A stretch of 64,000 bases of DNA from JAWQFO01 sp033436665 (GCF_033436665.1 NZ_JAWQFO010000012.1:1-64000); one strand, 5' to 3'. Counted from the first letter of the stretch, positions 52,267 to 61,795 are shown. The notes: generated by a model from the letters alone, not told the origin. A program made the numbers and translations.

Positions 52267-53642
52267 GGACGCGCCTCACCACGCTGCTGCGCTCGATGCC
52301 GGTGCGCCTGGCGCTGGCGCTGGTGCTGCTCTTCACGCTGGTCAGCCTGCTGAGCCTGGCCGCGACCTATGCCTACACCCAGCGGTCCTTCGAACAGTCC
52401 ATCCGCGAGGACCTGACGCGCGACCTCGTCGGCCTGCGCATCGCGCCCAACGCGCGCGCCGTCGCCGCGCTGGTCGAGGCCCAGTCGCGCGGCAGCGATC
52501 CCAGCCGCTTCGTGCTGAGCTACCATTCGCCGAACGGGCGGGTTTACGGCAACGCGGCGATCTCGCGCGACGACGAAGGCTATCGCATCGTGTCGCTGAC
52601 CGGCGATGCGGCGGAAAAGCTTGGCGGCCGCTATCTCACCCTGTCCTCGCGGCTCTACGGTGGGCAACTGACCATTGCGCGCAGTTGGGCCGAGGTCGAG
52701 GCCTTGGGGCAGGCCTATGCCAATATCCTGTGGATCAGCCTGTTGCCGACAGTGCTGATCGCGCTTTCGGGCGGGTTGTGGCTGGCGCGGCGCAGCAAGC
52801 GCGACGTCGACGTGATCGGCGCGACGCTCGACGATCTGACCACCGGAAACCTCGCGGCCCGGGTCGCCGTCGAGGGCAACTGGTCGGACGACCTCGCGCG
52901 GATCGGTGGCAAGGTTAACCAGATGGCCGCGGCACAGGAGGCCAGCACGACGATGCTGCGGCAGGTGTCCTCGGACATCGCGCATGATCTCAAGACGCCG
53001 ATCCAGCGCGTCGCCGTGCATCTCGACGATCTCGCGCGCGACCTGCCGCCCGATGCGCCGGAAGCGGCCCGCGTGGCGCTGGCGCGCAGTGAGGTGGATG
53101 ACATCGCGTCGGTGTTCCAGTCGCTGTTGCAGCTGGCGCAGGTGGAATCCGGTTCGCCCCGTGCGCACTTCCGTCCGGTCGACCTTGCCGATCTGTGCCG
53201 GACTCTGGTGGAAGTCTATGAACCGTCCGCCGCCGCCGGCGGGCAAAGCCTGTCCTGCGCGGTTCCCGAGGACGGGACGATCCGCATCAACGGGGATCGC
53301 GGCCTGCTCGGGCAGGTGCTGGCGAACCTGATCGAGAACGCCCTGCGGCACACGCCGAAGGGCACCGCCATCACGGTGTCGCTGAGCGCTGATGGCGAGA
53401 TTGCGCGGCTCGACGTAACGGACACGGGCCCCGGCATTCCGGAAGACGAACGCACGCGCGTCCTGCAGCGCCTCTACCGCCTCGACCGCAGCCGCAAGAC
53501 ACCGGGCAACGGGCTTGGGCTCAGCCTTGTCGAAGGCGTGGTCAAGCTGCACGACGGGACCATTGCATTGCAGGACAACGCGCCGGGACTGCGTGTCGCG
53601 CTGCGGTTCCCGCGCCTCGGGGCCGATCTGTCGCAGACCTAG
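52263..53642 (+). CDS. Membrane sensor histidine kinase
   Basis: A 459-residue kinase with a membrane helix (about 13-37), a periplasmic sensor of about 115 residues, a second helix (about 153-174), a HAMP region (about 175-228) and HisKA with SSDIAHDLKTPIQRV and the phosphoacceptor His241. The ATPase domain has NLIENALRHTP, VTDTGPGIP and GNGLGLSLVEGVVKLH. The start at ATG 52263 is fixed by the 4-nt overlap with the regulator. No PAS domain; the periplasmic loop would sense envelope conditions. Confidence 0.92.
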   Translation: MRTRLTTLLRSMPVRLALALVLLFTLVSLLSLAATYAYTQRSFEQSIREDLTRDLVGLRIAPNARAVAALVEAQSRGSDPSRFVLSYHSPNGRVYGNAAISRDDEGYRIVSLTGDAAEKLGGRYLTLSSRLYGGQLTIARSWAEVEALGQAYANILWISLLPTVLIALSGGLWLARRSKRDVDVIGATLDDLTTGNLAARVAVEGNWSDDLARIGGKVNQMAAAQEASTTMLRQVSSDIAHDLKTPIQRVAVHLDDLARDLPPDAPEAARVALARSEVDDIASVFQSLLQLAQVESGSPRAHFRPVDLADLCRTLVEVYEPSAAAGGQSLSCAVPEDGTIRINGDRGLLGQVLANLIENALRHTPKGTAITVSLSADGEIARLDVTDTGPGIPEDERTRVLQRLYRLDRSRKTPGNGLGLSLVEGVVKLHDGTIALQDNAPGLRVALRFPRLGADLSQT

Positions 53643-53783
53643 CGCAGCCGGGCGAGGCCGCGCGCGAAGCATTCGACGACCTGCGACCGAAAGCCCGGTC
53701 GACCGACAGATGAATCGTATTACCCTAGGGTTCGGCGCGGGGAAACATGCTGCGCCACCGGGGCATGTAATGGGAGTGGGACA

Positions 53784-55196
53784 ATGTTCGACGGAATGAC
53801 CGCGGAGATGCTGGCGCGCATCCAGTTCGCCTTCACCGTTTCGTTCCACATCATCTTCCCGGCCTTCTCGATCGGTCTGGCGAGCTACCTCGCGGTGCTG
53901 AACGGTCTGTGGCTCTGGACCCGGGACGAGACCTACCACATCCTTTTCAACTACTGGAAAAAGATCTTCGCCGTTGCCTTCGGCATGGGCGTCGTCTCGG
54001 GCTTGGTGATGTCCTACCAGTTCGGCACCAACTGGGCGGTGTTCTCGGACAAGGCGGGTCCGGTGGTCGGCCCCCTGATGGCTTACGAAGTGCTCTCGGC
54101 CTTCTTTCTCGAGGCCGGCTTCCTCGGGATCATGCTTTTCGGGCGAAAGCGGGTGGGCGACGGGCTGCATATGTTCGCCACCGGCATGGTCGCCTTCGGC
54201 ACGCTGCTCTCGGCAACCTGGATCCTGTCGGTCAACAGCTGGATGCAGACGCCCGCGGGCTACAGCATGAACGAGCTTGGGCAGTTCGTGCCCGAGAACT
54301 GGATGGAGATCATCTTCAACCCGTCCTTTCCCTACCGCCTCGTGCACATGGTGCTGGCGGCCTACCTGACCACGGCGCTGGTGGTCGGCGGTGTCGGCGG
54401 CTGGCACCTGCTGCGCGAGAACCGCAACCGGGCTGCGCGACGCTCGTTCTCGATGTCGATGTGGATGCTTTGCCTCGTGACGCCGTTGCAGATCGTGGCG
54501 GGCGACTTTCACGGCATCAACACGCTGGAGCACCAGCCGGCCAAGGTCATGGCGATGGAAGGCCATTTCGACAGCCATCCGGACGGCGCACCACTGATCC
54601 TGTTCGGAATTCCGAATTCCGAGGAAAAGCGCGTCGATTATGCCATCCAGATCCCCAAGTTGTCGTCGCTGATCCTCAAACATGACCTGAACGCCCCGCT
54701 CGATGGGCTGGATACCATCCCCGACGACGAGGAACCGCCCGTCGGAATCGTCTTCTTTTCCTTCCGCATCATGGTCGGTCTCGGTTTCCTGATGCTGGGC
54801 CTGGGTCTCTGGGGCGTCTGGGCGCGGATGCGCGGTACGCTCTACGAGGCGCCCTGGCTGCACCGTGCGACGGTCGCGATGGGTCCGATGGGCTTTGTCG
54901 CCGTGCTCGCCGGGTGGGTCACGACCGAGGTCGGGCGCCAGCCCTACACGGTCTACGGCATGCTGCGAACCTCCGACAGCCTGTCGCCGATCGCGGCGCC
55001 TGCTGTCGCGGCTTCGCTGACGGCCTTCGTCGTCGTCTACTTCTTCGTTTTCGGCGCCGGGGTCTACTACATCCTTCGGATGATGGGCCAGCCCCCGGTC
55101 ATGGGCGCAAAGCTCGGCCTGCGCGAGGGTCCGATCCGTACCGCCGGCCGCGTCGCGGCGCAGGACCCCGAACAGAACCCGACCCCGGCCGAGTAG
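53784..55196 (+). CDS. cioA: Cytochrome bd-type (cyanide-insensitive) quinol oxidase subunit I
   Basis: A 470-residue nine-helix subunit carrying the haems of a bd-type terminal oxidase. The haem-ligand His22 lies in FHIIFPAFSIG; FPYRLVHMVLAAYLT carries the second conserved His; GWVTTEVGRQPYTVYG (about 373-388) is the bd hallmark. The quinol loop is short, the form typical of CIO enzymes rather than the E. coli CydA long-loop type. GGGAGTGGGACA is the ribosome site. It reduces O2 to water in the inner membrane, often under microoxic, cyanide or NO stress. The subunit II gene follows after 10 bp. Confidence 0.95.
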   Translation: MFDGMTAEMLARIQFAFTVSFHIIFPAFSIGLASYLAVLNGLWLWTRDETYHILFNYWKKIFAVAFGMGVVSGLVMSYQFGTNWAVFSDKAGPVVGPLMAYEVLSAFFLEAGFLGIMLFGRKRVGDGLHMFATGMVAFGTLLSATWILSVNSWMQTPAGYSMNELGQFVPENWMEIIFNPSFPYRLVHMVLAAYLTTALVVGGVGGWHLLRENRNRAARRSFSMSMWMLCLVTPLQIVAGDFHGINTLEHQPAKVMAMEGHFDSHPDGAPLILFGIPNSEEKRVDYAIQIPKLSSLILKHDLNAPLDGLDTIPDDEEPPVGIVFFSFRIMVGLGFLMLGLGLWGVWARMRGTLYEAPWLHRATVAMGPMGFVAVLAGWVTTEVGRQPYTVYGMLRTSDSLSPIAAPAVAASLTAFVVVYFFVFGAGVYYILRMMGQPPVMGAKLGLREGPIRTAGRVAAQDPEQNPTPAE

Positions 55197-55206
55197 GAGA
55201 CGCGCG

Positions 55207-56214
55207 ATGTTCGGACTGGAACTTTCCTTCATCTGGGCCGGGATCATCGCCTTCGCGGTGCTGGTCTACGTGATCCTCGACGGCTTCGACCTCGGCGTCG
55301 CCATCCTGTTCCCGCTCACCAAGGACGAGCAGGAGCGCAACGTGATGATGAATTCCGTGGCCCCGGTCTGGGATGGCAACGAGACCTGGCTGATTCTCGG
55401 CGGCGGCGGTCTTTTCGCCGTTTTCCCGCTGGCCTACGCCGTCATCATGCCGGCGCTCTACATGCCGATCATGCTGATGCTGCTGGGCCTTGTCTTTCGC
55501 GGCGTGGCCTTCGAATACCGCTGGCGCACGAAGCGCTGGAAGGGGCTGTGGGACATCGCCTTCTTCGGCGGATCGCTGACGGCGGCGATGTGTCAGGGCA
55601 TAGCCCTCGGCGCTCTGGTCCAGGGCATCGAGATCGCCGACCGCGCCTATGCCGGCGGCTGGTGGGACTGGTTGACGCCGTTCTCGATCGTCACCGGCAT
55701 CGCCGTTACCGCTGGCTACGCCCTGCTGGGGGCCACCTGGCTCAACATGAAGCTCGAGGGCCGCATCCAGGCGCACATGCGTGATCTGGCCTGGCCGCTC
55801 ACGCTGGCGACGCTGGTCTTCATGGCCATCTTCAGCCTCTGGACGCCCTTTCTCGACACCGTCTATTTCACGCGCTGGTTCACGTGGCCTTCGGCCGTGT
55901 TTTCCGTGATGGTGCCGTTTCTCGTCCTGCTTTGCGCGGGAGGCGTGTTCTACGGGCTGCGAAACTATCATGACATGACGCCGTTCTTCTGCGCCCTGGG
56001 TCTTTTCATCCTCGGGTTCGCGGGCATCGGCGTCAGCTTCTACCCGTGGCTCGTGCCACCCTCGCTGACCATCGTGGATGCAGCCGCACCTGACGATTCG
56101 CTGGCCTTCACGTTGGTCGGCACGCTGGTGCTGGTCCCGCTGATCCTAGGCTACACCGCCTACGCCTACTGGGTGTTTCGCGGCAAGATCGACCCCGAAG
56201 AGGGATATCACTGA
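55207..56214 (+). CDS. cioB: Cytochrome bd-type quinol oxidase subunit II
   Basis: A 335-residue eight-helix subunit. VLDGFDLGVAILFPL near the start and VWDGNETWLILGGGGLFAVFP are signatures of CydB/CioB. It stabilises the haems of subunit I and has no cofactor of its own. Length is shorter than E. coli CydB (379), typical for CIO. Overlaps the small-subunit gene by one base (TGATG). Confidence 0.95.
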   Translation: MFGLELSFIWAGIIAFAVLVYVILDGFDLGVAILFPLTKDEQERNVMMNSVAPVWDGNETWLILGGGGLFAVFPLAYAVIMPALYMPIMLMLLGLVFRGVAFEYRWRTKRWKGLWDIAFFGGSLTAAMCQGIALGALVQGIEIADRAYAGGWWDWLTPFSIVTGIAVTAGYALLGATWLNMKLEGRIQAHMRDLAWPLTLATLVFMAIFSLWTPFLDTVYFTRWFTWPSAVFSVMVPFLVLLCAGGVFYGLRNYHDMTPFFCALGLFILGFAGIGVSFYPWLVPPSLTIVDAAAPDDSLAFTLVGTLVLVPLILGYTAYAYWVFRGKIDPEEGYH

Positions 56215-56321
56215 TGCAGCGTCCCTGGCTCAAACGGGCCGGTTGGTTCGTGCTGATCTGGTGCGTCTCCGTGGGCGCACTGGGCATCGTCGCTTACGGA
56301 TTGCGCTCGGTACTCTTGTGA
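56214..56321 (+). CDS. Small bd-oxidase subunit, DUF2474/CydX-like
   Basis: A 35-residue single-helix protein starting MQRPWLKRAGWFVLIW. RPW-x-KR-x-GWF followed by a helix is the pattern of DUF2474, the small protein found after cioB, comparable in place to CydX. It probably packs against subunit I and stabilises the oxidase. It shares one base with the cioB stop, which supports translation. Confidence 0.85.
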   Translation: MQRPWLKRAGWFVLIWCVSVGALGIVAYGLRSVLL

Positions 56322-56480
56322 CGTTGCGGCACTTTGGGCCCAATATGCCCCAAGCAATAGACTGTTTCCGTTCTGCCCTCCTTGGACCATTGTATTGTCA
56401 TTTGCATTCAAATACTGGTGGAGGACAAGAGTCGCCTATAAGGCGATCAAGAAAGAACTTCTTAACCAGTAGGTAGACCT

Positions 56481-57035
56481 ATGAGAAAAGCACTTTTGGC
56501 ACTTGCCGTTGGCATCGCGAGCCTCGCGGGCGCGGCATCGGCCGCAACCATCACGCAGTTCAACAAGACGACGAACGACGGTGTTTACAACCTGTCGGCC
56601 GCGCAGGCCGCGTATCTAGGCGACGCGTCGGCGACCCACATCGGCTTCTTCCGCGTACGCGAAGGCAACGGCACCGTTCTCAACGCCGGCGACACCTTCA
56701 ACGTCGCTACCATGAACAACTCGGTGACTTCGGGCGCAGGCAGCATCCTTGCGTTCCTGAACGGCCGCAACGCTGACCTCGGCTACACCGGCGACTTCTT
56801 CGACGCGCTCGGTGAGACCACCCTTGGCGCCGCCACCAGCTTCTACGAAGGCGTGGCCTTCCTGTTCAGCGGCAACGGCAACATCGTCTTCCGCGGCAGC
56901 TCGACGTTCAACGCCGGGCAGACGCGCGGCGCTCTGGACCTCGACGTGCCGGCGGTGCCACTTCCGGCAGCCGGCTGGCTGCTGGTCGCCGGTCTCGGCG
57001 GTCTCGGGCTGATGAAGCGCCGCCGCAAGGCCTGA
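56481..57035 (+). CDS. VPLPA-CTERM sorted surface/secreted protein
   Basis: A 184-residue protein with a signal peptide (1-21, ending ASAA), a Thr/Asn/Gly-rich middle and a C-terminal sorting signal: VPLPAAGW (about 156-163), a hydrophobic helix and RRRK. VPLPA-CTERM signals are recognised by exosortase/archaeosortase-type systems in Rhodobacteraceae, so a matching exosortase should be elsewhere in the genome. The middle is only about 130 residues and lacks a known domain. AT-rich 159-bp promoter region upstream and a strong terminator after. Confidence 0.88.
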   Translation: MRKALLALAVGIASLAGAASAATITQFNKTTNDGVYNLSAAQAAYLGDASATHIGFFRVREGNGTVLNAGDTFNVATMNNSVTSGAGSILAFLNGRNADLGYTGDFFDALGETTLGAATSFYEGVAFLFSGNGNIVFRGSSTFNAGQTRGALDLDVPAVPLPAAGWLLVAGLGGLGLMKRRRKA

Positions 57036-57055
57036 GCTTCGATCCCAGATAGTTC

Positions 57056-57091
57056 AAAGGCAGGCGAACGTGACCATTCGCCTGCCTTTTT
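57056..57091 (+). terminator. Strong terminator after the VPLPA-CTERM gene
   Basis: AAAGGCAGGCGAA (57056-57068) pairs perfectly with TTCGCCTGCCTTT (57077-57089), 8-base loop, T-run to 57091. Confidence 0.9.
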
Positions 57092-57204
57092 CGTTTGCGC
57101 GCGCGACCTGCGGGGACCTGACGCCACATCACGCCGACGATCCCTTGCCAATCCGGTCGTCCTCTGGCCCTCTTTGCGCCGACAGCAGCGGAAAGGATTG
57201 CCAG

Positions 57205-58167
57205 ATGCGCGCGATGCAAGTGACCGAGCACGACCAGCCTCTTGCGCTTTCGGACATCGACCGGCCCGAGCCGAAACCCGGTGAAGTCCTGGTCAAGGTG
57301 CACACCTGCGGGTTGAACTTCGGCGACCTGCTGATCATCAAGGGAACCTACCAGGAACGTCCGCCGCTGCCCTTCACGCTGGGGATGGAACTCTGCGGCA
57401 CCGTGACCGCGCTGGGCGAGGGCGTGACGGGCGTGGTCGTCGGCCAGCGCGTCGCCGCCTATTGCGGTTTCGGGGCAATGGCGGAATATGCCGCGATCCC
57501 GGCCGAGCTCTGCGTGCCGATCCCGGATGCGATGACCGACACCGACGCGGCCGCCTTCCTGATTTCCTACGGCACCAGCCACGTCGCGCTCGACTACAAG
57601 GCCAAGCTGCAATCGAGCGAGCGTTTACTCGTGCTGGGCGCGTCCGGTGGCGTCGGTCTTACCGCGGTCGAATTGGGCAAGCTCATGGGCGCCGAAGTCG
57701 TCGCCGTGGCCCGCGGCCAGGAAAAACTCGCCATCGCTCGGGATGCCGGCGCCGACCACCTGATCGATTCCGAAACTGACGACATCCGCCAGGCGGTCAA
57801 GGACCTGGGCGGGGCCGATGTGGTCTACGACCCGGTCGGTGGCGACCAGTTCAAGGCGGCGATGCGCGCTTGCAATCCCGAGGCGCGCCTGATCCCGCTG
57901 GGGTTCGCTTCGGGCGAGGTCCCGCAAATCCCGGCCAACCACCTGCTGGTCAAGAACCTCACGGTGATCGGGCTCTACTGGGGCGGCTACATGCGCTTCA
58001 AGCCTGCCGTGCTCACCGACAGTTTCAAAACCCTCATCGACTGGTACGTCGAGGGAAAGATCCGCCCGCATGTCTCGCACGTCCTGCCGCTCGAGGAGGC
58101 CGATGCCGCGCTCGATCTGCTGCGCACCCGCAAGGCGACGGGCAAGGTCGTGGTGCAGGTGGCCTGA
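57205..58167 (+). CDS. Zinc-free quinone oxidoreductase (NADPH, MDR family)
   Basis: A 320-residue medium-chain reductase without zinc ligands. The N-terminal GroES-like part has GLNFGDLLIIKGTYQ; the nucleotide fold has LVLGASGGVGLTAVELGK (about 145-162). The family reduces quinones or enones with NADPH. Start at ATG 57205 after GAAAGGATT; the longer frame upstream overlaps the terminator. Convergent with the exporter gene, only 6 bp between stops. Confidence 0.9.
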   Translation: MRAMQVTEHDQPLALSDIDRPEPKPGEVLVKVHTCGLNFGDLLIIKGTYQERPPLPFTLGMELCGTVTALGEGVTGVVVGQRVAAYCGFGAMAEYAAIPAELCVPIPDAMTDTDAAAFLISYGTSHVALDYKAKLQSSERLLVLGASGGVGLTAVELGKLMGAEVVAVARGQEKLAIARDAGADHLIDSETDDIRQAVKDLGGADVVYDPVGGDQFKAAMRACNPEARLIPLGFASGEVPQIPANHLLVKNLTVIGLYWGGYMRFKPAVLTDSFKTLIDWYVEGKIRPHVSHVLPLEEADAALDLLRTRKATGKVVVQVA

Positions 58168-58173
58168 CGCGCC

Positions 58174-59148
58174 TCAGCGCCGCGAGGGCGCGCGACTGAT
58201 GACCTTCGCCTTCTGCCGCTCGCGCAGGAAGACGAACAGACCCGAGCCGAGGATCAGCGCGATGCCGGCCCAGACCTCCCAGGCCGGCAGGGTCCCGAAG
58301 ATCAGCCAGCCCCAGAACACCGCAAGCGGCAGTCCGACATATTCGAACGGGGCAACCGTCGCCGCGTCCGCCGAACGGTAGGCCTGTGCCAGGCAGTAGC
58401 CGATGATCGCCGCATTGGCGCCGAGCGCCGTCATCAGCCAGAGGTCGCCGCCGTGCGGCCAGACCCAGGCGCGCAGCAGGAAGATGATCGAGGCGCTGTC
58501 CGAGCCTTCCGCGAAGCGCCCGTCGCCAGCGACGAGGAAGAACCCCAGCGAGACCGCGACGAAGGTGCCCTGCATGTAGACTGCGAGGGCCGAGGCCTTG
58601 CTCGTGACCCCCAGCTTGCGCGTGAGGATCTGGTTCAGCGCATAGGTCAGCGCCGAGAACACCGGCAGCAGCAGGACAATGCGCGATACGCCAAGGCTTT
58701 CGGTTCCGGCCCAGGGACGCTGCATGATGACGACCCCGGCAAACCCCACCAGCACCGCCGAAAGGCGCATGATACCGACCTTCTCGCCCAGGAACGGGAT
58801 CGACAGCACGGTGATGAAGAGCGGGGCCGCGAAGAACAGTGCCGTGGCTTCCGCCAGCGGGATTGCCGCCAGCGCAACGAAAAAGGTCATGTTGGCGATG
58901 ACCACCAGGAGACAACGCAGAAGCTGGAGGCCCGGTTGGCTGGTGCGCAGGATACGCCAGCCGCCTTCGATCTGAACGATGATCAGCGAAAAGCAGATGC
59001 CGATGGCGCTGCGCGCAAAGACGATTTCGTGCAGCGGGTAGCCACCGGACAGCCGCTTGACCAGCATGTCGTTGACCGAGATCGCAAGCACGCCGACAAG
59101 GATGAAGGCGATGCCGACGGTGGCGCGATTCTGGGCGAGGGCGGTCAT
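58174..59148 (-). CDS. DMT-superfamily exporter (EamA)
   Basis: A 324-residue inner-membrane protein with ten helices in two EamA halves (about 10-145 and 160-310). The internal duplication, short charged loops and the LPLAVFWGWLIFGTLP motif near 272 are typical. EamA proteins export amino acids or other small metabolites; the substrate is unknown. Divergent from the CoxG gene. Confidence 0.88.
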   Translation of the reverse strand: MTALAQNRATVGIAFILVGVLAISVNDMLVKRLSGGYPLHEIVFARSAIGICFSLIIVQIEGGWRILRTSQPGLQLLRCLLVVIANMTFFVALAAIPLAEATALFFAAPLFITVLSIPFLGEKVGIMRLSAVLVGFAGVVIMQRPWAGTESLGVSRIVLLLPVFSALTYALNQILTRKLGVTSKASALAVYMQGTFVAVSLGFFLVAGDGRFAEGSDSASIIFLLRAWVWPHGGDLWLMTALGANAAIIGYCLAQAYRSADAATVAPFEYVGLPLAVFWGWLIFGTLPAWEVWAGIALILGSGLFVFLRERQKAKVISRAPSRR

Positions 59149-59269
59149 GGATCAGACCTACCAGCGCCGCTGGCGGTGTCCAGCACCGACGCAACGCCCA
59201 CTTTCGGCCAGTGGCGAAGTGCCTTGGCATGCGCTAAGAGAGGCCAAGTCAAGCTCAGGAGTGCGCCCC

Positions 59270-59794
59270 ATGCAGATGTCCGACACCCGCCAGATCGCCG
59301 CAAGCCCGGCACAGGTTTACGCCGCGCTCCTGACGCCCGAGGTCCTGAAGGCCTGCGTGCCCGGCGCGCAAGAGGTCACCGGATCGCCCGAAGAGGGGTT
59401 CGAGGCGACCGTGGTGCAGAAGGTCGGCCCGGTGAAGGCGACGTTCAAGGGCATGGTGCAGATCTCGGACATGGTCGAGAACCAGAGCCTTACCATCGCC
59501 GGCGAGGGCAAGGGCGGAGCCGCGGGCTTTGCCAAGGGCAGCGCCGACGTACGTATGGCCGAGAAGGACGGCGGCACGGAACTGAGCTACGACGTCGACG
59601 CCAAGGTTGGCGGCAAGCTCGCCCAGCTCGGCAGCCGGATCATCGACGGCTTCGCCAAGAAGATGGCCGACCAGTTCTTCGAGAACCTGCAGACCACGAT
59701 CGAAGGTCCCGCCCAGTCCGAAGATGCGCCCGACGACGACGCCCCGGTCGAGGAAAAGCGCAGCTGGCTCAAGCGGTTGACCGGCAAGGAATAG
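59270..59794 (+). CDS. coxG: CoxG-family SRPBCC protein
   Basis: A 174-residue protein of the CoxG (CO dehydrogenase subunit G) SRPBCC family: a hydrophobic-pocket fold covers about 1-145 and an acidic tail with a basic end (WLKRLTGKE) follows, thought to touch the membrane. No coxMSL genes are nearby, so it probably serves another molybdenum enzyme or membrane recruitment. CAGGAG precedes the ATG at 59270. Convergent with the methyltransferase gene. Confidence 0.85.
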   Translation: MQMSDTRQIAASPAQVYAALLTPEVLKACVPGAQEVTGSPEEGFEATVVQKVGPVKATFKGMVQISDMVENQSLTIAGEGKGGAAGFAKGSADVRMAEKDGGTELSYDVDAKVGGKLAQLGSRIIDGFAKKMADQFFENLQTTIEGPAQSEDAPDDDAPVEEKRSWLKRLTGKE

Positions 59795-59868
59795 TCCGGG
59801 GTTCGGGCGCGGCCGCGAAAGGTCGGCGTCGGTTCTTACCTGCCAAGGAAAAGCCTGCGGTGGCCGTG

Positions 59869-60639
59869 TCAGGCGGTCTTATGCAAGTGCCAGACCTGCT
59901 CGACCGGGTAGGTCTTGGCCCAGTCCGCCGGAACGGCCCCGCGTGTTCCCGAAGACCATTCCGGCGCATAGACCTCCTGATACTTCGTGACGGCAAAGCC
60001 GATGGTTGCAAACAGGTCCATCCAGTCCGCGAAGGTCAGGTTGAAGCAGATGCCGCTCGGTTCGAATTCGACCTCCGTCCAGTCCGCGCCCCACATCCCC
60101 CGGTAGGGGCGGTGAAGGGTCGTGTCGCAGGGCGCGCCGTTAAGCGGTGAGCAGATCAGCGACAGCGGATGGTTCCCGAGGAACACCAGCCGCCCGCCGG
60201 GACGCAGCAGCCGCCAGGCTTCCCGCAACCACACGTCCGGCGGACACCAGATGGCCGCGCCGTATTCCGAGATCGCGAAGTCGAAGGCGGCGTCCGGCAG
60301 GCCGGTCTGTTCGGCGTTCCCCTCGATGAACGTGATGTCCGCACCGTGCTCGTGCGCAAGCCTGCGCGCGACGGCTAGCTGTTCGGTGGAAATGTCGATC
60401 GCCGTGACCTTCGCGCCCCTTCGGATCATCCAGCCCGAGACGTAGCCCGTTCCGCAGCCCAGTTCGATCGCCTGTGTTCCGGTCAGGTCCGCGGGAAGCA
60501 GGTTCAGTCCGTCGTCGGGGTGACTCCAGTTTCCCCACACCGGTGTCTCAAGGCTCCAGAGGCGTTCTCCGACTTCGACCCAGTTGACGGCGTCTCGGTT
60601 CCAGAGATCCCGGTTGATGGTCAGGTGGTCGCGCGACAT
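59869..60639 (-). CDS. Class I SAM-dependent methyltransferase
   Basis: A 256-residue methyltransferase. The SAM motif is AIELGCGTGYVSGW (about 57-70), then AIDISTEQLAVAR (acidic residue binding ribose), FIEGNAEQ, FDFAISEYGA and RLLRPGGRLVFLGNHP. Related to the UbiE/Methyltransf_11 group; substrate unknown. Start at ATG 60639; a TTG two codons earlier is less likely. Confidence 0.85.
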   Translation of the reverse strand: MSRDHLTINRDLWNRDAVNWVEVGERLWSLETPVWGNWSHPDDGLNLLPADLTGTQAIELGCGTGYVSGWMIRRGAKVTAIDISTEQLAVARRLAHEHGADITFIEGNAEQTGLPDAAFDFAISEYGAAIWCPPDVWLREAWRLLRPGGRLVFLGNHPLSLICSPLNGAPCDTTLHRPYRGMWGADWTEVEFEPSGICFNLTFADWMDLFATIGFAVTKYQEVYAPEWSSGTRGAVPADWAKTYPVEQVWHLHKTA

Positions 60640-60841
60640 TGCCAAGGCTCCGATTGCGGTCTTGCCCTGTCATATCACGGTTTGCCGTGGATCGGTGCGC
60701 GTGCAAGCGACAATCGCCTGTAACTCCCATGCCCCGGGAGAACCGGCGTTCGCACAAGCGCAGAGCGCGATGTGCGGATATGCACTGTCGCTCTGCGCTG
60801 GCGCGTATTAGGTATTCCGTCAAAGCAGAGGGACGGAACGC

Positions 60842-61795
60842 ATGGCGGCAATTCTGGACATCCGGGATCTCCGGAAGACCTATCCCGATGGGTTCGAAGC
60901 CCTGAAGGGCGTGAACCTGTCCATCGAGCATGGCGAAATCATAGCACTTCTGGGCCCGAACGGAGCGGGCAAGACAACGCTCATCTCGACGGTCTGCGGC
61001 ATAACCAACATGACTTCGGGCTCCGTCAGCGTCGGGGGCCACGACATCATCAACGACTACCGCGCGGCGCGCTCGATGATCGGGCTGGTGCCACAGGAGA
61101 TCTCGCTCGAGCCGTTCGAGAAGGTCATCAACACGGTGCGCTTCTCGCGCGGGCTTTTCGGCAAGGGCGCGGACGACGCGCTGGTCGAGAAGGTGCTGCG
61201 CGACCTATCGCTCTGGGACAAGCGCGACAGCCAGATCCGCGCGCTGTCGGGCGGCATGAAACGCCGTGTTCTGATCGCCAAGGCGCTGGCCCACGAGCCG
61301 CAACTGCTGTTTCTCGATGAACCGACCGCCGGCGTCGACGTCGAGCTGCGCAAGGACATGTGGGAGGTCGTTGCCGGGCTCAAGGCGGCCGGCGTGACCA
61401 TCGTGCTGACCACGCATTACATCGAGGAGGCCGAGGCCATCGCCGACCGCGTCGGCGTCATCGCCAAGGGCGAGTTGCTGCTTGTCGAGGAAAAGCAAAG
61501 CCTCATGGCGCGCATGGGCAAGAAGCAGCTCGAGGTTCAGCTCTCCGAGCCGGTCGAGGCGATCCCGGAGCGACTGCAGAAATATGATCTGTCGCTGAAG
61601 GCACCGGACACGCTGGTCTACACCTACGACACGCGCCGCGAACGGACCGGGATCACCAAGCTGCTGTCGGACGTCTCGGGTTGCGGGCTGGTGTTGCGCG
61701 ACGTGGTCACGCGCCAGAGCAGCCTCGAGGACATTTTCGTGGGTCTCGTTCACGAAGACGCCGACGACCAGGACACAAAGGACGACGCGGCATGA
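60842..61795 (+). CDS. ABC-2 exporter ATP-binding protein
   Basis: A 317-residue ATPase of the YadG/DrrA-like export class. Walker A GPNGAGKTT (about 39-47), signature LSGGMKRR, Walker B LLFLDEPTAGVD, switch His in TTHYIEEAE. The C-terminal extension (about 225-300) is typical of exporters. It overlaps the permease by 4 nt; together they form a half-transporter pair for an unknown substrate. Confidence 0.92.
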   Translation: MAAILDIRDLRKTYPDGFEALKGVNLSIEHGEIIALLGPNGAGKTTLISTVCGITNMTSGSVSVGGHDIINDYRAARSMIGLVPQEISLEPFEKVINTVRFSRGLFGKGADDALVEKVLRDLSLWDKRDSQIRALSGGMKRRVLIAKALAHEPQLLFLDEPTAGVDVELRKDMWEVVAGLKAAGVTIVLTTHYIEEAEAIADRVGVIAKGELLLVEEKQSLMARMGKKQLEVQLSEPVEAIPERLQKYDLSLKAPDTLVYTYDTRRERTGITKLLSDVSGCGLVLRDVVTRQSSLEDIFVGLVHEDADDQDTKDDAA

